A DNA stretch of 64,000 nucleotides, from the NCBI GenBank assembly GCA_963934855.1, contig CAWWAC010000001.1:62001-126000 (forward strand), read 5' to 3'. The translations under genes and the position numbers were made by a program. Source of the DNA: MAG-120531 sp963934855. Its GTDB lineage: Bacteria > Bacteroidota > Bacteroidia > Flavobacteriales > Flavobacteriaceae. The notes under the pieces are model-generated. The model saw only the letters and a list, made by a program, of their open reading frames with translations, did no database searches and had not been told where the DNA came from. Positions 43,521-52,779 of the stretch are shown in pieces. Every line of letters begins with the position of its first letter. The stretch's first letter is position 1.

Positions 43521-44324
43521 CTATTTACCTTGGTACTCTGCAAATAGAATTTCCTTTAAATGCAACCCAGATCCTGGTGCTACATAGGGAATAAAATCAT
43601 CTAAATCTCTATATAACAGCTGTTTTAGTTCTTGTAAACTAATACTTTTATTACCCAAACTAACTAGAGCACCCATAATAAGCCTCACTTGATACCTTAA
43701 AAAACCTTTTCCCCTAATCTCAAGCACATATGATTTTTGAGGAAAGAAACTGGCGCTTATTTCGGTATTTTTTCTTATTTCACAACTGTCTATAGTGCGT
43801 ATGGTTTGACCATTTTTATTGTCATTTTTAGTAGTGAAGTTTTTAAAGTCATGAGTGCCTGCAAAAATTCCGGCTGCCTCTATCATAAGAGTGATGTCTA
43901 ATTCCTCCTGATAGTTAGCCATTAATGGAGCACAAAAGGGGTGGTTTTTTTTTCCAAATGAAAATAGATAACAATATGTCTTCTCAGTGACAGTCTGTAT
44001 AATATTAAACTGCTCTCCTACTTCACTAATACTTAATATTTTAATATCTGGAGGTAGGTTCACATTAAATAACACTTTGAAAGCCTCTAAGTTTTCTAGA
44101 GGTTTCTCTTCTAAAAACAATTCAAACGCTCCTGCTAAGGAAGAAACTCTAGCGTCGGTTCTGCCAGCTCCAAGGATTTTAAAAGTATGATCTTTTAAAA
44201 TAAACTTAAGTGTTTTAGTAAGCATGCTCTCAAGAGTCTTAAATCCTGGTTGTTTTTGCCAACCATTAAATCTAAAACCTAAGTATGATAGCCTAATTAA
44301 ATAATAATATTTTTTTTTATGCAT
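43521..44324 (-). CDS. truA: tRNA pseudouridine synthase A
   Basis: The 267-residue enzyme isomerises uridines 38-40 in the anticodon stem of tRNA. The catalytic Asp lies in GAGRTDARVSSLAGAF (about residue 58), and KTYCYLFSFG and RGKGFLRYQVRLIMGALV are further family marks. It is the first gene of a probable truA-corA-DUF2461 run. Just upstream is the M16 peptidase terminator. Confidence 0.94.
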   Translation of the reverse strand: MHKKKYYYLIRLSYLGFRFNGWQKQPGFKTLESMLTKTLKFILKDHTFKILGAGRTDARVSSLAGAFELFLEEKPLENLEAFKVLFNVNLPPDIKILSISEVGEQFNIIQTVTEKTYCYLFSFGKKNHPFCAPLMANYQEELDITLMIEAAGIFAGTHDFKNFTTKNDNKNGQTIRTIDSCEIRKNTEISASFFPQKSYVLEIRGKGFLRYQVRLIMGALVSLGNKSISLQELKQLLYRDLDDFIPYVAPGSGLHLKEILFAEYQGK

Positions 44325-44356
44325 AAAACTAAATCAGTTTAAATATCAAAAAAAAA

Positions 44357-44375
44357 GCCAGACGGAAAGCCTGGC
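44357..44375 (-). terminator. Intrinsic terminator after the M16 peptidase pair
   Basis: On the minus strand GCCAGGC pairs with GTCTGGC (one G-U) around TTTCC, followed by a run of nine T. It lies 20 nt after the stop of the inactive-subunit gene. Confidence 0.75.
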
Positions 44376-44395
44376 ATTAAAATATATTAGGATTC

Positions 44396-45796
44396 TTATT
44401 GGTAAACGTCTTGAGTGATCTCAAAAACTTTTACAGAACCATATTCATTTACTAAGGGCTGAATTAAACTGGCCTTTCCTATAAATACCATTTGCAGATG
44501 ATCTTTTGGAAAATAGCGCTCTATAATTACCTTAGCCTTTTTTACTGTTAAACCGTCTACTGTAGCGCTAAAATTGTCAATATAATTCAATGGAATTCCG
44601 TAAATAAAAGCATCTGTATAAAATCTAGCAATGGCTGCATTGGTCTCATAGTCTGGAGGAAACTGCCCTTTTACATAATTTTTAGCAGAAGTCAGTGTTT
44701 TTTCGTCTATAGCACCGTCAAAAATTTTTTGATAAGTTTTTAAGGCAAGCGCTATTGTTTCTTTTGTCGATTCATTGGCTGTAAAGGTGCTCATGTTAAA
44801 AGTGCCCCCTTCTTTTAAAGCATTAAAACTACTTCTGGCACCATAGGTAAGTCCAGAGTTTACCCTGAGTTCATCATTGAGCATTGAGGTAAAACGCCCA
44901 CCTAAAATTGTATTAATTACTTGAATTGCTATAAAGTCTTCTGTATTTCTAGCCACTCCTAAACCACCAATAAGCATGGTAGTTTCTCTGGCGTCTTGTT
45001 TATTTACAATCACTACTTTAGCTTCTGTAGGAGCCTTAATACTTATTGCTGGCGTTGGAGGTGGTGTGTTGTTCTCCCAACTTACAAACAAATTTTCGAT
45101 AGCCTGTTTCATAGCTAAAAGATTAAAATCTCCTACAACGGCCATCACCGTTCCTCTTGGAGTATAATGTGCTCTATAAAATTCATTAAGATCAGAAGCA
45201 GTAATAGATCCCAGACTATTTTTAGTGCCTGAGGCTATATTGGCATAAGGATGGTCTTTGTAAACCATGGCATTAAAATAATTATTAATCACGCTTCTAG
45301 GGCTTTCTCGCATTTGATCTATACTAGCAATGGCCCTTTGAGACATTTTTTCAAACTCATCTGCAGGAAAGACGGGCTGTGTAATCATTTCTGCTAGAAT
45401 AGGCAGTACTAAATCTTGGTCTTTGTTTACAAAAGTAGCTGCTAGGCTAGCTGACTCTGTACTGGCACCGTTAGAAATAGAAGCCCCTATGAAATCTAGT
45501 GTTTCTTCTATTTGGGCTTTTGTATAGCGTTTAGTCCCAGTAGAAAGTGCATCGGCAGTGAGGCTAGCCAATCCTGCTTTTGCATGGCTGTCATAACGTA
45601 CCCCTGCTGGAAAGACAGCTCTAAAATGAACCAATGGCACTTCTTTTTGCACCACAAAATAAACAGTAAGTCCGTTGTCATAAGTAACTTTGGTATGAGC
45701 GGGTAGTTTGAAATTATCTTGAGCCATGGTGCTTTGAACTCCTATAAAGAGCCATAGCATAGCTGCTGTAATTTTTCTAATTGAGAGGTTTATCAT
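44396..45796 (-). CDS. M16-family peptidase homologue, catalytically inactive partner
   Basis: The 466-residue protein has an N-terminal signal sequence (AAMLWLFIGVQSTMAQ) and two M16 domains. The HxxEH zinc motif is missing: the matching place reads GLASLTADALSTG. The C-terminal repeat keeps NSGLTYGARSSF, part of the substrate-binding region. It should pair with the active subunit encoded 8 nt upstream, forming an active/inactive heterodimer like mitochondrial processing peptidase or PqqL-type pairs. Exported to the periplasm or envelope. Confidence 0.88.
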   Translation of the reverse strand: MINLSIRKITAAMLWLFIGVQSTMAQDNFKLPAHTKVTYDNGLTVYFVVQKEVPLVHFRAVFPAGVRYDSHAKAGLASLTADALSTGTKRYTKAQIEETLDFIGASISNGASTESASLAATFVNKDQDLVLPILAEMITQPVFPADEFEKMSQRAIASIDQMRESPRSVINNYFNAMVYKDHPYANIASGTKNSLGSITASDLNEFYRAHYTPRGTVMAVVGDFNLLAMKQAIENLFVSWENNTPPPTPAISIKAPTEAKVVIVNKQDARETTMLIGGLGVARNTEDFIAIQVINTILGGRFTSMLNDELRVNSGLTYGARSSFNALKEGGTFNMSTFTANESTKETIALALKTYQKIFDGAIDEKTLTSAKNYVKGQFPPDYETNAAIARFYTDAFIYGIPLNYIDNFSATVDGLTVKKAKVIIERYFPKDHLQMVFIGKASLIQPLVNEYGSVKVFEITQDVYQ

Positions 45797-45804
45797 GATA
45801 GCGA

Positions 45805-47130
45805 CTATTTAATATTGTTTTCAGGGGCTATTAGATAGCCTACCGTACTATTTTTCTTGTTAAAGTATTTTTGAGCCACTCTTTTAATATCATCAGTAGT
45901 TACTTTTTCATAGGCAGCTGGGGCTTCAAACATTTTTTTATAATCACCAAAATAGAGTTCGTAAGTGCCTAGAGTGTTGCTCTTGCCGTCTATAGTTTCT
46001 AGCGAATTGTAAAGAGCTACAAGCTTTTGGTTTTTTACTTTCTGTAACTCTTTTTCTGCTACGCCCATTTGGGCGATGGTCTCTATGACTTGAACCATCT
46101 CTTTTTCAAGGATTTCTGGAGCTACCTCTGGGCTGGCCACTGCATAGAGATAGAATAAATTAGGGTCTATACTTTCTGGCATATAAGAAAATGCAGACGT
46201 AGCCAATAGGGTTTGGTCTACCAGCTGGCTGTAAAACCTGCTGCTATTGCCTTCAGACAAAATAGCGCTTAATAAATCTAGTGCGTAATAGTCCTCATGC
46301 TTAGTTTCAGGCACATGGTAGGCCAACATAATATTAGGAGTACTCACCTGTTTTTCAACTGTAACGCGCTTCTGCCCCATCTGCTCCGGCTCTTCTGTAT
46401 GAATGGCTCTAGGAATAGCCTTGGAAACTATAGGTTCAAAATATTTTGTAGCTAATTTTTTTATCTGGGCTACATCTACATCACCAGAGATCACTACCAC
46501 CGCGTTGTTCGGCGCATAATAGGTGTCAAAATAATCCTGGAGGTCTTCTAAAGACCAATTTTTAATATCAGATTCATAGCCAATCACAGACCACCTATAA
46601 GGATGGGCCAAAAAGGCAACGCCTTTAACCTGTTCAGATATGTTTCTAAAATTACTATTCTCTAGTCCAGTGCTTCGCTCACTTAACACAACCCCTCTCT
46701 CACTCTCTATCATTTTAGGGTCTAGCGCCAAGTCTGCAATCCTATCTGCCTCTAAGTCAAAAATAGTTTCTATGGCACTAATTGGGAACCAATCTGAATA
46801 CACCGTAAGATTCTCTGTAGTATAAGCATTGTTACTGCCTCCTGCAGCTTCCATAGTTCTGTCGAACATTTTTGGGCCGTATTTTTTAGAGCCATTAAAC
46901 ATCATATGTTCAAAAAAATGAGAAAGACCCGTAATTCCTGGATATTCATTTCTTGAGCCCACTTTCCAGAAAAGATACATATTGGCGTTAGGAATACTGT
47001 GGTCTTCTAAAACCATAATTTTCATTCCGTTTTTAAGTGTGAACGAGACAACATCTGAGGCTTTATTCTGTGCCCAAGCTAATTGAACTACTAATAAAAA
47101 TGCCCATAACAGGTGCTTTTGTGTTTTCAT
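45805..47130 (-). CDS. M16-family (insulinase-like) zinc peptidase, active subunit
   Basis: The 441-residue exported protein (signal KHLLWAFLLVVQLAWAQ) keeps the inverted zinc motif HFFEH (SHFFEHMMFNGS, about residue 64) and the distal Glu in ERGVVLSE. It cleaves peptides, probably imported or surface-derived. The inactive partner begins 8 nt downstream on the same transcript. The gap upstream (about 105 nt) shows no clear promoter. Confidence 0.92.
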   Translation of the reverse strand: MKTQKHLLWAFLLVVQLAWAQNKASDVVSFTLKNGMKIMVLEDHSIPNANMYLFWKVGSRNEYPGITGLSHFFEHMMFNGSKKYGPKMFDRTMEAAGGSNNAYTTENLTVYSDWFPISAIETIFDLEADRIADLALDPKMIESERGVVLSERSTGLENSNFRNISEQVKGVAFLAHPYRWSVIGYESDIKNWSLEDLQDYFDTYYAPNNAVVVISGDVDVAQIKKLATKYFEPIVSKAIPRAIHTEEPEQMGQKRVTVEKQVSTPNIMLAYHVPETKHEDYYALDLLSAILSEGNSSRFYSQLVDQTLLATSAFSYMPESIDPNLFYLYAVASPEVAPEILEKEMVQVIETIAQMGVAEKELQKVKNQKLVALYNSLETIDGKSNTLGTYELYFGDYKKMFEAPAAYEKVTTDDIKRVAQKYFNKKNSTVGYLIAPENNIK

Positions 47131-47236
47131 ATGTTGCGTTTATATTGGTTTAGATATTTAAAAAAATAACACTGAGCTTATTATTGATTGCTTTAAACAC
47201 GGATATTATGAGCATTAGTTTATTTATAAGCTAAAA

Positions 47237-48697
47237 TTACAAGCCTTTAATATAAGAGCCGTAAAGATCTTTAAACTCAGTACCACTAGAAAACCTGTGC
47301 TTACTCAATTTATTAAAGGCCACCAGTCCCCACAAGACCATTTCTTTTAGAAACAAGATCTCTTCTAAAGGGGCATTATTCGCTGAATATTTATTAACAA
47401 GCGCGTCTAAGGGAGCTATACTATTTAGTTTTTCTTGGTATTGGACGTCAGTGTCATCGTCTAATAATTCAAAGCCTTCAGACTCAAAAAACCAATGCAA
47501 AATTTCATCATAAGGCGTTTCTGCATCTTGGCGCTCTAGTTTATTGATTTTTGGAAAACGGTCTTCAAAAAGGGTTTTTATGGCCGCTTCTAATAAGTGA
47601 TTGGCTACAAAATTAGCGCCTTCTTGCTCTCCTTCGTAAACTAACTCTACTTTTCCTGTGATAGCAGGGAGTATGCCTGTAAAATCTGACAGTCTAATTT
47701 GAGTTTTGCTTTGATCTGATAAGATCATTCTTCGCTCTGCCGTACTCATTAGATTTTGATAGGCAGTAATACTCATTCTAGCACTTACACCACTCTTAGC
47801 ATCAATATAGTCACTTTCTCTGGCCTCAAAAGAGATTTGCTCCAACAAATCCTTAGCGATCTCTGGCACCTCTATAGATCCTATATCTGAAATGGCAGTG
47901 ATGGCTTCCTGAGCAGTAATTTTTTTAGCTGTTTTAATATCTTGAGGATAATGTGTTAGAATTTGAGAGCCAATTCTGTCTTTTAATGGGGTTACAATAC
48001 TCCCTCTGTTGGTATAATCCTCTGGATTTGCAGTAAATACACACTGTATATCTAAGGGGAGCCGTAACTTAAATCCTCTAATTTGTATGTCTCCCTCTTG
48101 GAGGATATTAAATAAGGATACTTGAATTCTTGCTTGAAGGTCAGGAAGCTCATTAATCACGAAAATACAGCGATTGGCCCTTGGGATCATTCCAAAATGA
48201 AGTACACGCTCGTCTGAATAAGACAGTTTTAAATTAGCTGCTTTTATAGGGTCAATATCTCCTATTAAATCTGCTACACTCACGTCTGGTGTCGCTAGCT
48301 TTTCATAAAAACGGTCCTCTTTGGCTAACCAACTAATGGGCGTTTGGTCTCCATTTTCTTCAATGAGTCTTTTAGCAAAGCTAGAAATAGGAGCCAAAGG
48401 ATCGTCATTAATTTCTGAGCCTGCTACCACTGGAATAAAATCATCTAGTAAACCAACCATCAGTCTAGCTAAACGGGTCTTAGCCTGACCCCTTAGTCCT
48501 AATAAATTAATATTATGCATGGAAAGTATGGCGCGCTCTAGCTCTGGCAAAACTGTATTTTCATACCCCCAAACCCCAACAAATGGAGTGGTTTTGTTTT
48601 TGAGATGTATAATTAAATTGTCTCTGAGTTCTTGTTTAATACCTTTAGAAGTGTAGCCGCTTTTTTTTAAGGCGCCTAAAGTAGTGTGCTCTTTCAT
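47237..48697 (-). CDS. AAA ATPase, magnesium-chelatase subunit I / MoxR-like
   Basis: The 486-residue protein has a chelatase-type AAA+ module with an unusual Walker A (LRGQAKTRLARL in place of GxxGxGKT), Walker B FVINELPD, sensor 1 CVFTANPEDYTNRG and an arginine finger region. The C-terminal half is a helical domain with an acidic linker. By family it works with the VWA protein encoded just upstream on the same strand. There is no chlorophyll or cobalamin cluster here, so true Mg- or Co-chelatase activity is unlikely. The role is unknown. Confidence 0.8.
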   Translation of the reverse strand: MKEHTTLGALKKSGYTSKGIKQELRDNLIIHLKNKTTPFVGVWGYENTVLPELERAILSMHNINLLGLRGQAKTRLARLMVGLLDDFIPVVAGSEINDDPLAPISSFAKRLIEENGDQTPISWLAKEDRFYEKLATPDVSVADLIGDIDPIKAANLKLSYSDERVLHFGMIPRANRCIFVINELPDLQARIQVSLFNILQEGDIQIRGFKLRLPLDIQCVFTANPEDYTNRGSIVTPLKDRIGSQILTHYPQDIKTAKKITAQEAITAISDIGSIEVPEIAKDLLEQISFEARESDYIDAKSGVSARMSITAYQNLMSTAERRMILSDQSKTQIRLSDFTGILPAITGKVELVYEGEQEGANFVANHLLEAAIKTLFEDRFPKINKLERQDAETPYDEILHWFFESEGFELLDDDTDVQYQEKLNSIAPLDALVNKYSANNAPLEEILFLKEMVLWGLVAFNKLSKHRFSSGTEFKDLYGSYIKGL

Positions 48698-48757
48698 ATA
48701 TTTTTTATTAAGGAAATTTTATAAGGCATAGCGAACCTCATTTATTTATTTATTTAA

Positions 48758-49912
48758 TTATTTAATTCTTTTTTTTCTATTGGTTTCATAATCTTCAAAA
48801 ATCATTCCACCCAATCCTTTTAATCCAGTGTAAAATGCTTTTCCTTTGTTAGCTGCAGTAAATTCTTGAATAAACTGCATGAGATATGGATCCTGCGCAA
48901 TCATAAAAGTGGTGATAGGTATGTGTAGTTTATGTGCCTGACGGGCCATATTATAACACTGTTCTACAATATGATTGTCCAAGCCAGCTGAGTTTTTATA
49001 ATAAGTACCATCAGGAAGTTTTAAACAACTGGGTTTTCCGTCTGTGATCATAAAAATCTGCTTGTTGGTATTGCGCTTTCTCCTAAGCATGTCCATTGCC
49101 AAAGATAGACCTGCCACCGTATTAGTGTGGTAAGGACCTACTTTTAAATAAGGTAAATCTGCTACAGATATGGGCCAAGCATCATTTCCAAAAACTAATA
49201 TTTCTAGGGTATCTTTAGGGTAACGGGTGGTGATCATCTCTGCCATAGCCATAGCTACTTTTTTAGCAGGGGTAATCCTATCTTCTCCGTATAAAATCAT
49301 ACTATGACTAATGTCTATCATCAGTACGGTACTCATCTGAGCCTGATGATGAGACTCACTGACTACCAAATCTTGCTCACTCAAACTAAAATCGCCAATA
49401 CCGTGACTAATCTGGGCATTTTTAAAACTTTCCGTGATATCTATACTAGACAGTGAATCTCCAAACTGGTAGGCCCTAAGGTCCCCAGTGGGTTCTTCTC
49501 CTTGTCCTGTTTTTTTTGTCTTGTGATTTCCTGCTCCCGCTTTTTTTAGCTTTCCAAAAATTTGATCCAAAGCGTGTTGGCGAATAAGCCGTTCCATTTT
49601 AGCAGTTAAATTAACCACTGATTTTGAGTTTTCGTCTACTTCTTGTGAGCCCTCTCCAGGTGTGCCAGGTTCAAATTCTTCTTGAATGTATCCTTTACTT
49701 TTTAGATCTTCTACAAAATCTTCTATGCTATAGGTATCATCTGTAAGTTTATACTCTTTATCTAGTTCTCGAAGCCAATCTATGGCTTCGTCAAAATCTC
49801 CGGACGTATGCGTAATAAGTTCTTTAAAGACCTCAAAGAGTCTTTCAAAGGGTGTTTGGTGGGGTGCTTTATAGGGAGTAAAGCGAAATCCCTTTCGGTT
49901 TAGATTTACCAT
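48758..49912 (-). CDS. VWA-domain protein, chelatase-subunit-D / CoxE-like
   Basis: The 384-residue protein has an N-terminal helical region, an acidic glycine-rich linker (EEFEPGTPGEGSQEVDEN) and a C-terminal VWA domain with the MIDAS motif DISHSM (DxSxS) and a TDGKPS loop. It pairs with the AAA ATPase encoded 60 nt downstream. Such AAA/VWA pairs usually insert metals or remodel client proteins. No client gene is adjacent. Confidence 0.85.
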   Translation of the reverse strand: MVNLNRKGFRFTPYKAPHQTPFERLFEVFKELITHTSGDFDEAIDWLRELDKEYKLTDDTYSIEDFVEDLKSKGYIQEEFEPGTPGEGSQEVDENSKSVVNLTAKMERLIRQHALDQIFGKLKKAGAGNHKTKKTGQGEEPTGDLRAYQFGDSLSSIDITESFKNAQISHGIGDFSLSEQDLVVSESHHQAQMSTVLMIDISHSMILYGEDRITPAKKVAMAMAEMITTRYPKDTLEILVFGNDAWPISVADLPYLKVGPYHTNTVAGLSLAMDMLRRKRNTNKQIFMITDGKPSCLKLPDGTYYKNSAGLDNHIVEQCYNMARQAHKLHIPITTFMIAQDPYLMQFIQEFTAANKGKAFYTGLKGLGGMIFEDYETNRKKRIK

Positions 49913-50039
49913 ATATAAAAGTAAGAAAAACTTATAAATTAGAGAGTAGTACAGCTGGCATTATTTACTTTGTATTAAGATTGTGAGCAAGCTATTTCTT
50001 AGGTTATGTATCTGGGCTGTTAAGTAATAGAAAATGAGC

Positions 50040-50636
50040 TTATTGTCTTTTTTCTAGATTCTTAACAACATCATCTAATGTAAAGCCTTTAGCCTTTAAA
50101 AGTATTAAATAGTGAAACATAAGGTCTGAAGACTCTTCTAAAAAAAGAGTGTCATTGTTATCCATGGCCTCTATCACCACCTCTACCGCCTCTTCCCCTA
50201 CTTTTTGGGCAATTTTATTAATGCCTTTTTCAAAGAGGCTAGATACATAGCTTGTCTCTAAACTACCACCAGCCACCCTTTGTGAAATGGTAGCCTCTAA
50301 GCTGCTTAAAAAGCCATAGGTAGCTTTGTTGGGAGTGTTCCAGCAGCTATCTGTGCCTTTGTGACAAGTGGGACCATTAGGAGTCACTTGCACCAAAATA
50401 GTATCCTGATCACAATCTATCGATATAGAAACCAAATCAAGAAAATGTCCGCTTTCTTCTCCTTTGATCCATAGTCTTTTTTTAGAACGGCTATAAAAAG
50501 TTACTTTTTGAGTGTCATTAGTTTGTTTTAAAGCTGCTGCATTCATATACCCTAGCATGAGTACATTCTTAGTGATAGCATCTTGTATAATGGCGGGGAC
50601 TAATCCCTCTGAATTTTTTGAAAAATCTACTGTCAT
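50040..50636 (-). CDS. hisIE: HisIE: phosphoribosyl-AMP cyclohydrolase / phosphoribosyl-ATP pyrophosphatase
   Basis: The 198-residue bifunctional enzyme does steps two and three of histidine synthesis. HisI (about 1-105) shows GEESGHFLDLVSISIDCDQD and GPTCHKGTDSCW with zinc-binding Cys and His. HisE (about 110-198) shows EKGINKIAQKVGEEAVEVVIEA. It is the last gene of the operon, 75 nt after hisF, the largest gap among its genes. Confidence 0.95.
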   Translation of the reverse strand: MTVDFSKNSEGLVPAIIQDAITKNVLMLGYMNAAALKQTNDTQKVTFYSRSKKRLWIKGEESGHFLDLVSISIDCDQDTILVQVTPNGPTCHKGTDSCWNTPNKATYGFLSSLEATISQRVAGGSLETSYVSSLFEKGINKIAQKVGEEAVEVVIEAMDNNDTLFLEESSDLMFHYLILLKAKGFTLDDVVKNLEKRQ

Positions 50637-50711
50637 AATCTAGTTCTTTATGGCTTAATATCTTGATAAATTATATAAGGATGGTTTTATAACACCTGAC
50701 TCATTTAAATA

Positions 50712-51467
50712 CTATAGCCTAATGGCTATGTCTTGTTCTTTTAGGTATTTTTTTAATTCTGGAATAGCAATTTCACCATAGTGAAAAATACTAGCAGCTA
50801 AAGCGGCATCGGCCCCGCCAAAGGCAAAGACCTCCTTAAAATGATCCATATTTCCAGCACCTCCAGAAGCTATAATAGGAATATTTACTAAAGAGGCCAT
50901 TTTAGACAATGCCTCATTGGCAAAGCCTTGTTTGGTCCCGTCATGATCCATAGAAGTAAATAAAATTTCTCCCGCGCCACGGGCAGCCACTTCCTGAGCC
51001 CATTCAAACAAATCTAACTCTGTAGCTTGTTTGCCACCCACTAAGTGAACCAACCACTGGCCATTAATCTGTTTGGCGTCAATAGCCACCAAAATGCATT
51101 GTGAACCAAAAGCTTGAGAAAGCTCATTAATAAGGTCTGGCCTTCTGACTGCCGAGGAATTAATAGAGATTTTGTCTGCACCATTTTTAAGCAGTACTTG
51201 TACATCTGAAACACTGCTAATACCCCCACCTACTGTAAAGGGAATATCTATGGCCGCCGCTACCTCTAACACTAAATTAGCCAGTGTTTTGCGCTTTTGC
51301 TCAGTGGCAGAAATATCTAAAAAAACCAATTCATCTGCGCCAGAAGCTGCGTACTTAGTAGCCAATTCAACTGGATCTCCTGCATCTCTGAGTGAAACAA
51401 AATTTATTCCTTTTACCGTCCTACCGTCTTTAATATCCAAACAAGGAATAATTCTTTTTGTAAGCAT
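50712..51467 (-). CDS. hisF: Imidazole glycerol phosphate synthase, cyclase subunit
   Basis: The 251-residue (beta-alpha)8 barrel forms imidazole glycerol phosphate with HisH. Catalytic Asp residues are in IPCLDIKDGRTVKG (D11) and VAIDAKQ (about D130); phosphate loops GGGISS and ASGGAGNMDHF are intact. It starts directly after the hisA stop. Confidence 0.97.
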   Translation of the reverse strand: MLTKRIIPCLDIKDGRTVKGINFVSLRDAGDPVELATKYAASGADELVFLDISATEQKRKTLANLVLEVAAAIDIPFTVGGGISSVSDVQVLLKNGADKISINSSAVRRPDLINELSQAFGSQCILVAIDAKQINGQWLVHLVGGKQATELDLFEWAQEVAARGAGEILFTSMDHDGTKQGFANEALSKMASLVNIPIIASGGAGNMDHFKEVFAFGGADAALAASIFHYGEIAIPELKKYLKEQDIAIRL

Positions 51468-52196
51468 TTAAGGTGTGTTTAATATGAATTGTTCTAATTG
51501 TTTCAAACTAATGCGGTTTTCATATATGGCTTTCCCCACAATCACCCCTTCACAACCAATAGCTGCTAGTATTGAAAGGTCATGATACTGCGCTACTCCT
51601 CCACTGGCAATGAGCTTAATAGAAGGCATAGAAGCCAGCATTTTTTGATAGAGCGATACAGAGGGTCCTTCTAACATTCCATCTTTAGAAATATCTGTAC
51701 ATATCACATAGCTAATGCCTTTTTTTAAATAGTCTTGAACAAAAGGAATTAAATCCTTATTAGAGGTTTCCAACCAACCAGAAATGGCTATTTTGCCTTC
51801 TAGAGCATCTGCTCCCAATATTATTTTATCTGAACCATAGGTGGCTATCCAGTTTAAAAACGTTTTAGGACTTTTAATCGCTATACTACCTCCAGTAATT
51901 TGAGAAGCACCAGAATCAAAAGCTATTTTAAGATCTTGATCTGTCTTAAGACCCCCTCCAAAATCTATTTTAAGCTGGGTATTTGAAGCAATACGCTCTA
52001 ATATTTTATGGTTCACAATATGTGCAGATTTTGCACCATCTAGATCTACCAAATGCAACTGTGTAACTCCGTGGTCTTCAAAAGCTTTAGCCATTTCTAG
52101 AGGGTCTTCTGAATAGATTTTTGCTGTAGCGTAATCTCCTTTAGAAAGTCTAACACATTTTCCATCTATAAGATCAATTGCTGGAATAATTCTCAT
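51468..52196 (-). CDS. hisA: ProFAR isomerase (HisA)
   Basis: The 242-residue barrel enzyme isomerises the ProFAR intermediate. The catalytic Asp pair is in IPAIDLIDGKCVRL (D8) and ICTDISKDGMLEGPS; phosphate loops FGGGLKT and ASGGVAQYHDL are present. It starts 1 nt after the hisH stop. Confidence 0.97.
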   Translation of the reverse strand: MRIIPAIDLIDGKCVRLSKGDYATAKIYSEDPLEMAKAFEDHGVTQLHLVDLDGAKSAHIVNHKILERIASNTQLKIDFGGGLKTDQDLKIAFDSGASQITGGSIAIKSPKTFLNWIATYGSDKIILGADALEGKIAISGWLETSNKDLIPFVQDYLKKGISYVICTDISKDGMLEGPSVSLYQKMLASMPSIKLIASGGVAQYHDLSILAAIGCEGVIVGKAIYENRISLKQLEQFILNTP

Positions 52197-52197
52197 T

Positions 52198-52779
52198 TTA
52201 TAAGTCTAAAAAGTTTTTTAATATTTGATTTCCTACCTGGCTACTTTTCTCTGGGTGAAACTGAGTTCCATAAAAATTATCTCTAGATAGTGCTGCACTA
52301 TAAGTAAGTCCGTATTGACAAATTCCAATGGTGTTTTCACACAATGGTACATAATAAGAATGGACCATATAAATGTAAGATTCCTCTAATATGTCTTTAA
52401 AAAGTGGTCCTTTTAAGTCTGAAATAGTATTCCACCCTATCTGAGGCACCTTTAAAGTGTCATTAAAAGCACGCACCTTTCCTTTAAAAATTCCCAAACC
52501 CTTAGTGTCGCCCTCTTCGCTTTCCTCGCACATGAGCTGCATGCCTAAACATATACCTAAAACAGCTTGTTTTAAGTTGGGTAACAAAAGGTCTATACCA
52601 GATTTTTTTAACTTTTCCATAGCAGTTTGTGCATGTCCTACCCCAGGGAAAATGACTTTATCTGCTGCCTTTATTACTTCAGGATCTGCGCTTAAAATAG
52701 CAGTCAACCCCAACCTCTCAAGGGCAAATAAAACACTTTGAATATTGCCAGCTCCGTAATCTACAATGACTATATTCAT
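52198..52779 (-). CDS. hisH: Imidazole glycerol phosphate synthase, glutaminase subunit
   Basis: The 193-residue class I amidotransferase supplies ammonia to HisF. The nucleophile is in GICLGMQLM (Cys near 77), and the catalytic His-Glu is in GTQFHPEKS. Its start overlaps the hisB stop as TAATG, implying translational coupling. Confidence 0.97.
   Translation of the reverse strand: MNIVIVDYGAGNIQSVLFALERLGLTAILSADPEVIKAADKVIFPGVGHAQTAMEKLKKSGIDLLLPNLKQAVLGICLGMQLMCEESEEGDTKGLGIFKGKVRAFNDTLKVPQIGWNTISDLKGPLFKDILEESYIYMVHSYYVPLCENTIGICQYGLTYSAALSRDNFYGTQFHPEKSSQVGNQILKNFLDL

Noticed and set aside
48740..48755. Four ATTT tandem units between the VWA and AAA genes as a phase-variation tract
   Set aside because: Short, in AT-rich sequence outside any coding frame; no evidence of length switching.
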